NCBI GenBank assembly: GCA_014377915.1
Contig: JACMOT010000365.1
Span: 1 to 13,589 of the forward strand
Direction: 5' to 3'
DNA length: 13,589 nt
From: Tardiphaga sp.
GTDB lineage: Bacteria > Pseudomonadota > Alphaproteobacteria > Rhizobiales > Xanthobacteraceae
The position numbers were made by a program, and so were the translations under genes. Below are positions 1-8,744 of the stretch, one piece after another. The notes beneath the pieces were generated by a model. That model searched no databases. It was given only the letters and a program-made list of their open reading frames with translations, and was not told the DNA's origin. Numbering within the stretch: position 1 is the first letter of the stretch; every line of letters starts with the position of its first letter.

Positions 1-2
1 AA

Positions 3-1367
<1,365 letters not shown>

Positions 1368-1416
1368 TTTCTGCGGATCGATTGTTTAGAACTGGATCAG
1401 GCTCGGTGCAATCGTG

Positions 1417-1549
1417 TCCTGGACGCAGCTCAATGGGCCTCCGTCCAGAGGCGCGGAATGCGCCGCGGAGCCTGGGCCACCACACACCACAGCATCCAAT
1501 ACGGTCCCGGCTCTGCGGAGTGGCATAGAATGCCGCACCGCGTCGAGGA
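1417..1549. repeat. Degraded long imperfect palindrome in the gyrB/NTF2-like gap
   Basis: The 225-nt noncoding gap 1368-1592 between convergent genes holds a nested imperfect inverted repeat. The outer arms are TCCTGGACGC (1417-1426) and GCGTCGAGGA (1540-1549), pairing at 9 of 10 positions. The inner arms are 1461-1478 (CGCCGCGGAGCCTGGGCC) and 1503-1520 (GGTCCCGGCTCTGCGGAG), pairing at 14 of 18. Smaller hairpins sit inside the arms: a perfect 7-bp pair CTGGACG 1419-1425 / CGTCCAG 1442-1448, GGCGC 1450-1454 / GCGCC 1460-1464, and GGCAT 1522-1526 / ATGCC 1530-1534. From memory, similar palindromes with CCCGGCTCTGCG-type arms are scattered between genes in Bradyrhizobiaceae genomes; I did not search. 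It may help end transcription from both sides, but there is no T-tract typical of an intrinsic terminator. A direct repeat AAGCATT lies just beyond it at 1551-1557 and 1560-1566. Confidence 0.5.
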
Positions 1550-1592
1550 TAAGCATTCAAAGCATTTTCACCGATGCGCTGGTCGCTGCCAG

Positions 1593-1967
1593 CTATTCCC
1601 GCGTATCGCAACGATATGATTTCGAGACGATCTGCCAGCCATCGCTGAGCTTCATTGCGACCAGATAATCGGTGAAATAGCGCGGCGGCAGCTGGCAGCG
1701 GACTTTCACGAAGGCGGTGGATTCGTCCGAGCGGTCGACGGTGACGACGAAATCCTCGCGGGCCTTGCCATCGGCCTTGGCAGAGGTTCGCTTGCGGACC
1801 AGCGCCATCCAGTCCGGTACGGTCAACACCTGCAACGCGCCGTGGCTAACCCAGCGCAGATCGGCGGTGGGATGGAAGATCGCGCCGAGCTTGTCAGCGT
1901 CGCCCTCGTAGAGACCGTCGAAATAGTGCTGGATCACGGTATCGAGGCTGGAACGGTCGTAGGACAA
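1593..1967 (-). CDS. Small NTF2-like (SnoaL / lumazine-binding-like fold) protein
   Basis: This 124-residue protein resembles the NTF2-like superfamily, in particular the short cytosolic proteins annotated as putative lumazine-binding or nuclear transport factor 2 family. Visible hallmarks are the N-terminal helix with HYFDGLYEGDADKLGAIFHP, a strand ending in W before SHG, a central helix at VPDWMALVRKR, and C-terminal strands FVKVRCQLPP, FTDYLVAMKLSDGWQIVSKSY. There is no signal peptide or membrane segment. The substrate is unknown; members include small enzymes and binding proteins, so no function is assigned. The start is TTG at 1967-1965, chosen because GGGGAGAGA (1980-1972) sits a normal distance upstream; another in-frame TTG at 1982-1980 would give 129 residues but overlaps that ribosome site. 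It lies 57 nt downstream of the Bug-protein gene on the same strand and probably shares its transcript. It ends convergently with gyrB. Confidence 0.8.
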   Translation of the reverse strand: MSYDRSSLDTVIQHYFDGLYEGDADKLGAIFHPTADLRWVSHGALQVLTVPDWMALVRKRTSAKADGKAREDFVVTVDRSDESTAFVKVRCQLPPRYFTDYLVAMKLSDGWQIVSKSYRCDTRE

Positions 1968-1971
1968 ATCA

Positions 1972-1980
1972 TCTCTCCCC
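1972..1980 (-). promoter_or_regulatory. Ribosome binding site that decides the NTF2-like start
   Basis: On the minus strand the purine run GGGGAGAGA precedes TTG (1967-1965) by 4 nt, with the core GGGGAG about 7 nt away. This favours the inner TTG as the start codon over the TTG at 1982-1980, which abuts the run. An ATG at 1972-1970 is out of frame with the gene. Confidence 0.45.
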
Positions 1981-2024
1981 AAGCGATTAGCCTTTCCTTA
2001 TGTCATGAAAGGCCCAGCGCGGCA

Positions 2025-2993
2025 TCACTTCGTGTCGCTCAGCATCTTCCGGAAACGCTCGATCTCCTGCGGCACGAAGCGCGCCAGATAGGCCGGCGCC
2101 ATCTCGGCGTCCTCGGCGGGCGTCGAGCCCAGATCGTCGAGCCGCTTCTGATATTCCCGGCTGGCGACAGCGGCGCGCATCGCGCCGTTGAGCTTTTCGA
2201 TCACCGGCTGCGGCGTCGCTTTCGGCGCGAACAGCGCGTACCAGCCCGAGATCTCGAATTGCGGCAGGCCGGCCTCGGCGGCGGCCGGCAGGTCGGGCAG
2301 ATGCGGCAGCCGGGTCTTCGAAGCCAGCGCGATGCCGCGCACCAGCCCGCTCTGGATCGCCGGGGTCACCGAGGCGGAGGAATCGCACAGCCCGTCAATC
2401 TGGCTGCCGATCAGATCGTTCAACGCCGGTCCCCCGCCGCGATAGCCGACCAGCGCCACGTCGATGCCGGCGGCCTGGATGAAGGCCTTGCAGAACAGAT
2501 AATTCTGCGAGCCGACGCCCGAATGGCCGATATTGAGCCGGCCAGGGTTCTGTTTCGCGTGGGCGATGAACTCGGCCAGCGTCTGCGCCGGAAAATTGCG
2601 GCGGATAGCCACCACCGCGGAGCTCTTGTTGAAAATCCCGATCGGGGCGAAGTCGGACGGCGCGAATTTGACGTCCGGTGTGAACAGATAGACCGCGGTA
2701 TTGGTGCCGCTGTTGCCCTGCACGATGGTGTAGCCGTCGGGCGCCGCCTGCGCGACCCGCGCCAGCGCCAAGGCGCCCCCGGCGCCGCCGATGTTCTCAA
2801 TCAGGATCGGCTGGCCGAGCCGCTGGCTCATCTGTTCGGCGATCAGCCGCGCGTTGACGTCGGAGCTGCCGCCGGCGGCGAAGGGCACGATCAGGGTGAT
2901 CGGTCGGGACGGATAGTCCTGCGCGGTGGCTGGCGCCAGCAGCGACAGCGATACGGCTACCGCACACGCAAAACCAAGCCTGAAACAAGCCAT
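2025..2993 (-). CDS. Bug/TctC-family periplasmic solute-binding protein (orphan)
   Basis: The 322-residue protein has a clear Sec signal peptide: Arg at residue 5, a hydrophobic stretch at about 6-21 and likely cleavage after ATAQ (residue 25). The mature start DYPSRPITLIVPFAAGGSSD is the family signature, followed by the loop ENIGGAGGALALARVAQAAPDGYTI and by GHSGVGSQNYL, which line the ligand pocket. Length and layout are normal for Bug proteins, which bind small carboxylates such as citrate, glutarates, nicotinate or aromatic acids; the ligand cannot be read from sequence. Family members may feed a tripartite tricarboxylate transporter (TctA/TctB), but neither membrane gene is in the window, so this is an orphan receptor, as is common for the family. 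ATG 2993-2991 is preceded by a strong GGAGGGGAAGG ribosome site. The NTF2-like gene follows it and YccF lies 83 nt upstream, both on the same strand. Confidence 0.93.
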   Translation of the reverse strand: MACFRLGFACAVAVSLSLLAPATAQDYPSRPITLIVPFAAGGSSDVNARLIAEQMSQRLGQPILIENIGGAGGALALARVAQAAPDGYTIVQGNSGTNTAVYLFTPDVKFAPSDFAPIGIFNKSSAVVAIRRNFPAQTLAEFIAHAKQNPGRLNIGHSGVGSQNYLFCKAFIQAAGIDVALVGYRGGGPALNDLIGSQIDGLCDSSASVTPAIQSGLVRGIALASKTRLPHLPDLPAAAEAGLPQFEISGWYALFAPKATPQPVIEKLNGAMRAAVASREYQKRLDDLGSTPAEDAEMAPAYLARFVPQEIERFRKMLSDTK

Positions 2994-3019
2994 GCCTTCC
3001 CCTCCTTGGTCGTTTTGCT

Positions 3020-3049
3020 ATCCTAGGGAGAGTCAGGCGCGGGATGCAA
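3020..3049 (-). promoter_or_regulatory. Possible sigma-70-type promoter for the Bug-protein gene
   Basis: On the minus strand TTGCAT (3049-3044) and TAGGAT (3025-3020) are 18 nt apart. Each matches four of six consensus bases, and the -10 lies about 27 nt before the ATG, in the 83-nt gap between yccF and the Bug gene. This is a motif match only and such matches arise by chance. If real, it would let the Bug/NTF2-like pair be expressed apart from yccF. Confidence 0.3.
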
Positions 3050-3076
3050 GGCCGGCGAAGGCTGCCGAAGTTTGCG

Positions 3077-3481
3077 TCAGGCCGGCACGATCACCTTGCC
3101 GATCGGCCACAGCGCTATTCCGGCGAGTTTCAGATGCGCCCAGGCAAACGGGATGCCGATGATGCTCACCGCCAGCGCAACGGCCGTCAACAGGTGCCCG
3201 AGCGCCAGCCACCAGCCCGCTAAAACCAGCCAGATCAGATTGCCGATCAATCCGAGCACGCCAGTGCCCAGATCGCTTTGTCCGGTGACGCTGTCGCGCG
3301 ATACCGCCTTCTGGCCGAACGGCAGCAGCGTATAGGCGGCGATATTGAAGGCTGCGCGCGCCCATGGCAGGCCGATGATGGTGATGGCCATCAGCACGGC
3401 GGCCAGCAGCCACCCGGCAGCCATCCACAGACCGCCAAACAAGATCCACAATATATTCAGGAGCAACGGGACGATGGGCAT
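3077..3481 (-). CDS. yccF: YccF-family inner membrane protein
   Basis: The 134-residue, almost wholly hydrophobic protein has the two tandem YccF-domain repeats of this family. Repeat 1 spans about residues 7-56 (LNILWILFGGLWMAAGWLLA, then ITIIGLPWARAAFNIA and LLPFG). Repeat 2 spans about 80-131 (GNLIWLVLAGWWLALGHLLT, then SIIGIPFAWAHLKLAGIALWPIG). About four membrane segments are expected, two per repeat, joined by a polar linker with QKAVSRDSVTGQSDLG. The E. coli homologue is about 148 residues and its role is not established; membership is clear but no biochemical function is claimed. The ATG 3481-3479 start lets repeat 1 begin directly; the upstream ribosome site is weak. It lies 89 nt downstream of the GGDEF-EAL gene on the same strand, with no evident functional link. 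Confidence 0.92.
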   Translation of the reverse strand: MPIVPLLLNILWILFGGLWMAAGWLLAAVLMAITIIGLPWARAAFNIAAYTLLPFGQKAVSRDSVTGQSDLGTGVLGLIGNLIWLVLAGWWLALGHLLTAVALAVSIIGIPFAWAHLKLAGIALWPIGKVIVPA

Positions 3482-3570
3482 GATTGGGTTCCGGACAGCA
3501 GATACCGAAAACTTTACGGGGTTCCGTGGCCCAAGGCGAGAGCTCTGAACGTGGCCGCGCTGGCTGTGTC

Positions 3571-5421
3571 TTAACTGCCGCGGCGGCCGCCGGCGCGGGT
3601 TGTCAACGGGCGGGTTTCTTCCGCTGCGCGCGCCGAGGGGGCGCCGATCACGTCCGTGGCACGGGCGTGCGGCTGCAATTCCTCGAGGAAAATCGGTTTC
3701 GAGAAATAGTAACCTTGCGCGTAGCGAATCTTGGTCGCGGCCTGCAGATAGGCCAGTTCCTCGAAGGTCTCGACGCCCTCGGCGATCACGGTCATGCCGA
3801 GCGCCTCGCTTAGCGATTCGATGGCGCGCAAAATACCCTGGCTGCGCGGCCGCTTGTGGATGTCGGTGATGAAGGAGCGGTCGATCTTGATCTCGTCGGC
3901 GGTGATGTCGGCCAGCGCCGACAGCGACGAATAGCCGATGCCGAAATCATCGATCGAGATACCGATGCCGAGCTCGCGGAACATAGGCAGGATGTCATCC
4001 TGGAAATGCGTCTTGGCGACAAAGGCGTCTTCGGTCACCTCGACGATGAAGCGGGTCGGCGAGCCGGTCGCCGCCAGCGACTTGGCGAACACTTCCATGA
4101 ATTCGCGGTTGCCGGCCTGCTTGGCGGCCACGTTGATGCTGATGCTGGCGCCCGGACCAAAAGTCTCGTTGATGCGGTCCAGCGACTTCATGATCTCCGC
4201 CAATACCAGATGGGTCAGTTCGTCGATCAGGCCGAGTTCGATGGCGAGGTTGATGAAGGTGTCCGGCGACTGGATCACGCCATTGTCGTCGCGCAGCCGA
4301 ACCAGCGCCTCGATACCCATGATCTCGTGGGTCCGGATGTCGACCTTGGGCTGGAACGCGCAGAAAACCCGCTTGTCGAGAATCGCCAGCCGCAGCGACT
4401 GCTCGGTCGCCATCCGCGCCAGCGTCTCGCTCTCCATGGTGGCGTTGAAGAACGCCGCGGCGCCCTTGGTCTCGTTCTTGACGCGGTACATCGCAATGTC
4501 GGCGTTCTGGCGCAGCGCCTCGTAGCTACCGCCATGCTCCGGATACAGGCTGACACCGATCGAGGCCGACGCGAACACTTCCGAGCTGTCAATGTAGAAC
4601 GGCGCACGCAGCCGCTGCACTAGCATCTTGAGATATTCGGCGACCTCTTCCTCGCTCTGGATCGGATGCAGCAGCAGCAGGAATTCGTCGCCCGAGATGC
4701 GCGACAGCATGTCGGTCTTGCGCAGATCCAGGCCGAGCCGCTTGGCGAACTGGATCAGCAGCGAGTCGCCGATGGCGTGGCCGTAATAGTCGTTGATGTG
4801 CTTGAAATTATCGACATCGAGAAAGGCCAGCGCGAAGCGGTCGTCGGGATTGGCGCGGGCGATGATGTCGCCGGCCAGCTTCTGAATCACACGCCGGGTC
4901 GGCAGGCCAGTCAACTCGTCATAATAGGCACGCCGGAACAGATCCTCCTCGATCGCCTTCTGCCGGCTGAGATCGCTGGCGCTCGACAGCAGCAGGTTCT
5001 GTTCGCCGATCCGCACCGGACGATGCGTTGTCAGAAATACCCGCTGGTCCTGGCCGGCGCTGACGCGCTCTTCGAACACGGCGCTGCGGCCGGACTGCAG
5101 CAGGTCGATCGCGGTCTCGCGCCGGTGATCGAGCGCCTGGGTCAGGAAGTCCGACGTCGACGCCGAAATGCGGAATTCCTCTGCCCGGGCATTGAATTGC
5201 GCCGTTGCGGCTTCATTAACCAGCAGGAAGTCGCCGCGCTCGTCCTGAACCGTGATCGAGGCTGGCAGCATCCGCACGATCTCGCGCAGGATCTTCAGCT
5301 CCGTGGCATCGTCGGTGCCAAGGAATCCCTCATTCAACCGGGGGACGGCCGGTGCGGCCGCCTTGGCGGGATCACGTTCCGGTTCGGGGATCGACAGATT
5401 TGGGACGGAAGCATTCTGCAT
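3571..5421 (-). CDS. PAS-GGDEF-EAL cyclic-di-GMP signalling protein
   Basis: The 616-residue protein has a PAS-like sensor at about 45-150 (VNEAATAQF near 68-76), a GGDEF domain at about 160-325 and an EAL domain at about 338-585. It has no signal peptide or membrane span, so it is probably cytoplasmic. The diguanylate cyclase motif is SGDEF (243-247), with the first Gly replaced by Ser, and an allosteric RxxD site (RKTD 234-237) lies exactly five residues before it. The EAL domain keeps the phosphodiesterase set: EALVRL (371-376), Asn430, Glu461, the DD pair 491-492, Lys512, AEGVET (547-552) and Gln569; the usual DFGTGYSS reads DFGIGYSS. Cyclic-di-GMP hydrolysis is the safest call; residual cyclase activity is uncertain. 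The ATG at 5421-5419 is preferred over an in-frame TTG at 5439-5437 because GAGGGTG lies upstream of it at a workable distance. It is transcribed divergently from ssuD. Confidence 0.95.
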   Translation of the reverse strand: MQNASVPNLSIPEPERDPAKAAAPAVPRLNEGFLGTDDATELKILREIVRMLPASITVQDERGDFLLVNEAATAQFNARAEEFRISASTSDFLTQALDHRRETAIDLLQSGRSAVFEERVSAGQDQRVFLTTHRPVRIGEQNLLLSSASDLSRQKAIEEDLFRRAYYDELTGLPTRRVIQKLAGDIIARANPDDRFALAFLDVDNFKHINDYYGHAIGDSLLIQFAKRLGLDLRKTDMLSRISGDEFLLLLHPIQSEEEVAEYLKMLVQRLRAPFYIDSSEVFASASIGVSLYPEHGGSYEALRQNADIAMYRVKNETKGAAAFFNATMESETLARMATEQSLRLAILDKRVFCAFQPKVDIRTHEIMGIEALVRLRDDNGVIQSPDTFINLAIELGLIDELTHLVLAEIMKSLDRINETFGPGASISINVAAKQAGNREFMEVFAKSLAATGSPTRFIVEVTEDAFVAKTHFQDDILPMFRELGIGISIDDFGIGYSSLSALADITADEIKIDRSFITDIHKRPRSQGILRAIESLSEALGMTVIAEGVETFEELAYLQAATKIRYAQGYYFSKPIFLEELQPHARATDVIGAPSARAAEETRPLTTRAGGRRGS

Positions 5422-5901
5422 GGTGACGCACCCTCGCAAAAGGCCTTGTAGTTTTGGTTAAGTCGCTCGCTAAAACTGCGGTAGTCCTGCCCCGGGCGGC
5501 GCTTTTTGCGTCACCCACGGCAGACGTCATTAACAGAAGGTCAATCCGTCGCACGGACCGCCGGTCGCTACCAGGCCATTGCGCTGGCGTCCATGCGATC
5601 GATGGCTAGGGCACCGTCATAGCGGGCGGAGAAAAATGCTCCGCTTCGGTTGATCTTTGAAAGGAACCGGACGTGCGCGAGGTTCCGACAGGGCGCGTGT
5701 CGCTATTTCTTGGCGCCCCTCGACACGTCCGCGCCCGACCACCATCATCTCGAAAGCCAGACGATAAGGATTTCCGGGTCCGGAGTTCGAAACCGAGCGG
5801 CGCCGATTTTCGCAACTTTCCGCCGTGCCGCGCGGTTGATCACCCGCACGTCGATGTCGCGGATGAAGTTCTGACGACCCAGACCTGATTGAGAGTGGAA
5901 T
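5422..5901. other. Divergent intergenic region between the GGDEF-EAL gene and ssuD
   Basis: This 480-nt stretch must hold the promoters of both the GGDEF-EAL gene and the ssu operon, yet no convincing -35/-10 pair stands out. Small inverted repeats are visible: TCCGT 5545-5549 / ACGGA 5553-5557, GACCG 5556-5560 / CGGTC 5562-5566, and the hairpin at 5626-5644 listed separately. Short open frames in the right half (for example 5673-5888, 71 codons, GTG start) are arginine- and proline-rich with no recognisable domain and no clear ribosome site, so I do not call them genes. GAGAGTGGA (5891-5899) is the ribosome site of ssuD. In many ssu clusters a substrate-binding gene sits beside ssuD; nothing recognisable as one is left here. 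Confidence 0.6.
5626..5644. repeat. Hairpin with A-rich loop upstream of ssuD
   Basis: GCGGAG (5626-5631) and CTCCGC (5639-5644) form a perfect 6-bp stem around the loop AAAAATG. It lies 258 nt before the ssuD ATG. There is no T-run on either side, so it is not a standard terminator. Possible roles are a leader RNA structure or an operator, or it may be a remnant palindrome; none is supported beyond the symmetry. Confidence 0.4.
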
Positions 5902-7062
5902 ATGACCGATTCATCCAAAGCCAACGTTCTCTGGTTCCTGCCGACCCATGGCGACGGGCGCTATCTCGGCACCAGCCAGGGTGCACGCCCGGTTGACTTC
6001 AACTATCTGCGACAGATCGCCCAGGCGGCGGACCAGCTCGGCTATTTCGGCGTATTATTGCCCACCGGGCGAAGCTGCGAGGATTCCTGGGTGGTTGCCT
6101 CCGCGGTAGCGCCGTGGACCGAGCGTCTACGCTATCTAGTGGCGGTGCGGCCGGGCCTGCAGTCGCCGAGCGTCGCAGCGCGCATGACGGCGACGCTGGA
6201 CCGCGTCACCAATGGCCGGCTCCTTATTAACGTCGTCACTGGTGGCGATCCGGTCGAAAATCGTGGCGACGGCATCTTCCTCGATCATGACGAACGCTAT
6301 GCGGTCACTCGCGAATTCCTCAACGTCTACAGCGATCTGCTCGCCGGCAACACGGTCAACGTGCAGGGCAAGCATATCCAGATCGAGGACGGCCGGCTGA
6401 TCTTCCCGCCGGTGCAGTCGCCACGTCCGCCGTTGTATTTTGGCGGCTCCTCGGATGCCGGCATCGACGTCGCCGTGGACACGGTCGATAAATATCTGAC
6501 CTGGGGCGAGCCGCCGGCCGCTGTCGCCGAGAAGGTGGCACGGGTCAAGGCCGCCGCCGCGAAGCGCGGCCGCAAATTGTCATTCGGCATCCGACTCCAT
6601 GTCGTGGTGCGCGAAACCAACGAGGCGGCCTGGAAGGCCGCCGACGAACTCATTCAATACGTTACCGACGAGACCATCGCCGCCGCTCAGAAGACTCTGG
6701 CGCGGCAGGATTCGGTCGGCCAGCAGCGTATGGCGCAATTGCATGGCGGTCGTCGCGACAAGCTCGAGATCAGCCCCAATCTGTGGGCCGGTGTCGGCCT
6801 GGTGCGCGGCGGGGCCGGCACCGCGCTGGTCGGCGATGCGGCCACCGTGGCGGCCCGGATCAAGGAATATCAGGACGTCGGCGTCGATACATTCATCATG
6901 TCCGGCTATCCGCACCTCGAGGAAGCCTATCGCTTCGCCGAACTGGTGTTTCCGCTGCTGTCGCTGCAAAGCCACGACAATGTCACCCCGCTGCGCGCCA
7001 ATACCGGGCCGATCGGCGAGACCATCGCGAACGAGCACCGTCCGCTCGCCAAGCAGGCCTGA
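5902..7062 (+). CDS. ssuD: FMNH2-dependent alkanesulfonate monooxygenase SsuD
   Basis: This enzyme desulfonates C-S compounds: alkanesulfonate plus FMNH2 and O2 gives aldehyde, sulfite and FMN, freeing sulfur when sulfate is scarce. At 386 residues it is close to the E. coli enzyme (381) and similar along nearly its whole length, a bacterial-luciferase-type TIM barrel. Active-site residues align with a constant offset of five: Cys59 (E. coli Cys54) in [10 protein letters not shown], Arg231 and His233 (Arg226, His228) in FGIRLHV, Arg302 (Arg297) in the mobile loop [14 protein letters not shown], and Tyr336 (Tyr331) in [21 protein letters not shown] (15-24) is also typical. The ATG at 5902 has GAGAGTGGA just upstream. 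It is the first gene of a tight operon, ending 5 nt before ssuC. It acts in the cytoplasm and needs reduced flavin, presumably from the reductase three genes on. No missing residues are seen. Confidence 0.98.
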   Translation: MTDSSKANVLWFLPTHGDGRYLGTSQGARPVDFNYLRQIAQAADQLGYFGVLLPTGRSCEDSWVVASAVAPWTERLRYLVAVRPGLQSPSVAARMTATLDRVTNGRLLINVVTGGDPVENRGDGIFLDHDERYAVTREFLNVYSDLLAGNTVNVQGKHIQIEDGRLIFPPVQSPRPPLYFGGSSDAGIDVAVDTVDKYLTWGEPPAAVAEKVARVKAAAAKRGRKLSFGIRLHVVVRETNEAAWKAADELIQYVTDETIAAAQKTLARQDSVGQQRMAQLHGGRRDKLEISPNLWAGVGLVRGGAGTALVGDAATVAARIKEYQDVGVDTFIMSGYPHLEEAYRFAELVFPLLSLQSHDNVTPLRANTGPIGETIANEHRPLAKQA

Positions 7063-7067
7063 TCACC

Positions 7068-7874
7068 ATGAGCAGCGTTGAAATTCTCCCGCGCGTTCGC
7101 GCTTTCCGGTTGCCTCGTATCGATGGTCTGACCCAGTGGATCGTGCCACTGGTGATCCTGCTGGTCTGGCAGCTGGCCTGCGTCAGCGGCTTCGTGCCGG
7201 CGCGGGTGATGCCGGCCCCGACTGATGTCGCGCTGGCCGGATGGAAGCTGCTGCGCTCCGGCGAGCTGGTGCAGAATATCTGGGTCAGCTTCTGGCGGGC
7301 CAGTGTCGGCTTTGCCATCGGCGGCAGCATCGGCTTCGCCTTTGGTCTCGCCAATGGCCTGTCGGAGCTGAGCAGCAAGCTCACCGACACCACGCTGCAG
7401 ATGGTGCGCAACGTGCCGCATCTGGCGCTGATTCCGCTGGTGATCCTGTGGTTCGGGATCGATGAATCGGCAAAACTGTTCCTGGTCGCGCTCGGCGTAT
7501 TCTTTCCGATCTATCTCAACACCCTGCACGGCATCCGCACGGTCGATCCTCAGCTGATCGAGATGGGCCGCATCTACGGCATGAGCAATGGCGAGCTGTT
7601 CCGCCGGGTGATCTTCCCGGGCGCGTTGCCGTCGATTTTCGTCGGCGTGCGCTTTGCGCTCGGCATCATGTGGCTGACGTTGATCGTGGCGGAGACCATC
7701 GCGGCGTCGTCCGGCCTCGGCTACATGGCGATGCAGGCCCGCGAATTCATGCAGATCGATATCGTCGTGCTCAGCATCCTGATCTACGCGCTGCTGGGCA
7801 AGGTCGCCGACAGCGCCTCGCGCGTGCTGGAACGGCTGACGCTGTCCTGGCACCCGGCTTTCCAGAAACATTGA
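7068..7874 (+). CDS. ssuC: Sulfonate ABC transporter permease SsuC
   Basis: The 268-residue inner-membrane permease belongs to the SsuC/TauC/NrtB group that forms the channel for sulfonate, taurine or nitrate import. Hydrophobic segments are visible at about 22-42 ([19 protein letters not shown]), 80-97, 115-130, 135-152, 190-212 and 230-246. The cytoplasmic EAA loop that docks with the ATPase is at about 165-190 ([20 protein letters not shown]). The N-terminal [13 protein letters not shown] is characteristic of the family. The start is ATG 7068, 5 nt after the ssuD stop, with CAGG inside the ssuD end as ribosome site; the frame is open further upstream but overlaps conserved ssuD sequence. 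ssuB follows after 17 nt. Linkage to ssuD and a flavin reductase supports sulfonates rather than nitrate or taurine as substrate; the exact sulfonate is unknown. Confidence 0.95.
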   Translation: MSSVEILPRVRAFRLPRIDGLTQWIVPLVILLVWQLACVSGFVPARVMPAPTDVALAGWKLLRSGELVQNIWVSFWRASVGFAIGGSIGFAFGLANGLSELSSKLTDTTLQMVRNVPHLALIPLVILWFGIDESAKLFLVALGVFFPIYLNTLHGIRTVDPQLIEMGRIYGMSNGELFRRVIFPGALPSIFVGVRFALGIMWLTLIVAETIAASSGLGYMAMQAREFMQIDIVVLSILIYALLGKVADSASRVLERLTLSWHPAFQKH

Positions 7875-7891
7875 GCGAGTCCAACGTGCAA

Positions 7892-8737
7892 ATGAACCAG
7901 TCGCTTCGCCTCCGCCACGCCGGTGCCGAACTTGTCGAAGTCCCTTCGGATTTCGAGCAGGCGCTGACCGCTCGACGCGCCGCCGGGCAACCGTCCCGCG
8001 GTCTGTCGCTGACCATTCGCGGTCTGCGAAAATCCTTCGGCAGCAACGAAGTGTTGCGCGGCATCGACCTGCACATTCCCGCCGGCCAGTTCGTCGCCAT
8101 TGTCGGGCAGAGCGGCTGCGGCAAGAGCACGCTGCTGCGGCTGATCGCCGGCCTCGATCAGCCGACCGCCGGCACTATCAGTTTTGGCGAGCAAACCCGT
8201 CCCGAGGACATCCGGGTCATGTTCCAGGAGCCGCGTTTGCTGCCCTGGGCCCGCGTGCTCTCCAACGTCGAAGTCGGCCTAGGTGCCGATCGCGTCTCGG
8301 TCGATGCCAAGGCGCGCGCCGAAAAGGCGCTCGCCGAAGTCGGTCTCGCCGACAAGCGCGAACAATGGCCGGCGGTTCTGTCCGGCGGCCAGAAGCAGCG
8401 GGTGGCGCTGGCCCGTGCCCTGGTCAGCCACCCCCGGGTGCTGGCGCTCGACGAGCCGCTCGGCGCGCTCGACGCCCTGACCCGGATTTCGATGCAGCGT
8501 CTGCTCGGCCGCGTCTGGCACGACCAGGCTTTCACCCCGATCCTCGTCACCCATGACGTGGCGGAAGCCGTGGCTCTCGCCGATCGCGTGCTGGTCATTG
8601 AAGAAGGCCGCATCGCGCACGATATCCATGTCGATATCGCGCGGCCGAGGCAGCGCGGGTCCGCCGATCTTGCCGCGCTGGAGGGCTCGATCCTGCGCAA
8701 TCTTCTCTCCGCCGGGGATGACGCAACTGACTTGTGA
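7892..8737 (+). CDS. ssuB: Sulfonate ABC transporter ATP-binding protein SsuB
   Basis: This 281-residue ATPase would power sulfonate import through SsuC. All nucleotide-binding motifs are intact: Walker [10 protein letters not shown] (72-80, Lys78), Q-loop [10 protein letters not shown] (Gln112), signature LSGGQKQR (163-170), Walker B VLALDEP with Asp187 and Glu188, D-loop GALD (191-194) and switch His221 in [14 protein letters not shown] is typical of the nitrate/sulfonate/taurine ATPase branch. It carries about 40 residues before the first strand ([10 protein letters not shown]), more than E. coli SsuB (255 residues). ATG 7892 is chosen as the start; a GTG two codons upstream (7886) is possible. 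Its TGA (8735-8737) overlaps the GAGG ribosome site of the next gene, indicating translational linkage. No SsuA binding protein is encoded beside it, so the importer must take its receptor from elsewhere. Confidence 0.95.
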   Translation: MNQSLRLRHAGAELVEVPSDFEQALTARRAAGQPSRGLSLTIRGLRKSFGSNEVLRGIDLHIPAGQFVAIVGQSGCGKSTLLRLIAGLDQPTAGTISFGEQTRPEDIRVMFQEPRLLPWARVLSNVEVGLGADRVSVDAKARAEKALAEVGLADKREQWPAVLSGGQKQRVALARALVSHPRVLALDEPLGALDALTRISMQRLLGRVWHDQAFTPILVTHDVAEAVALADRVLVIEEGRIAHDIHVDIARPRQRGSADLAALEGSILRNLLSAGDDATDL

Positions 8738-8744
8738 GGCCGAA

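Noticed and set aside
1419..1448. Intrinsic terminator for gyrB from the 7-bp CTGGACG/CGTCCAG stem
   Set aside because: The loop is 16 nt and no T-tract follows; treated as part of the larger palindrome.
1551..1566. AAGCATT direct repeat as a regulator site or attachment site
   Set aside because: Two 7-mers alone, at a convergent junction with no integrase or nearby promoter, are too little evidence.
1842..3026. 394-codon plus-strand open frame opposite the Bug-protein gene
   Set aside because: It is antisense to a clear signal-peptide-bearing binding protein, rich in Arg, Gly and Ala, and has no recognisable domain; typical shadow in GC-rich coding DNA.
5422..5439. TTG start at 5439-5437 for the GGDEF-EAL protein
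   Set aside because: It adds only six residues and would use up the GAGGGTG that fits as a ribosome site for the ATG at 5421.
5673..5888. 71-codon plus-strand open frame (GTG start) ending just before ssuD, as a possible leader peptide
   Set aside because: Arg/Pro-rich, no ribosome site, no Cys-rich pattern expected for a sulfur-responsive leader, and overlapping frames are equally open.
6783..7067. Upstream extension of the ssuC frame into ssuD
   Set aside because: The extension overlaps strongly conserved ssuD sequence; the ATG at 7068 gives a normal-length permease.
6927..7871. 314-codon minus-strand open frame opposite ssuC
   Set aside because: Antisense to a well-supported permease inside a tight operon; composition is His/Gln/Asp-rich and domain-free.
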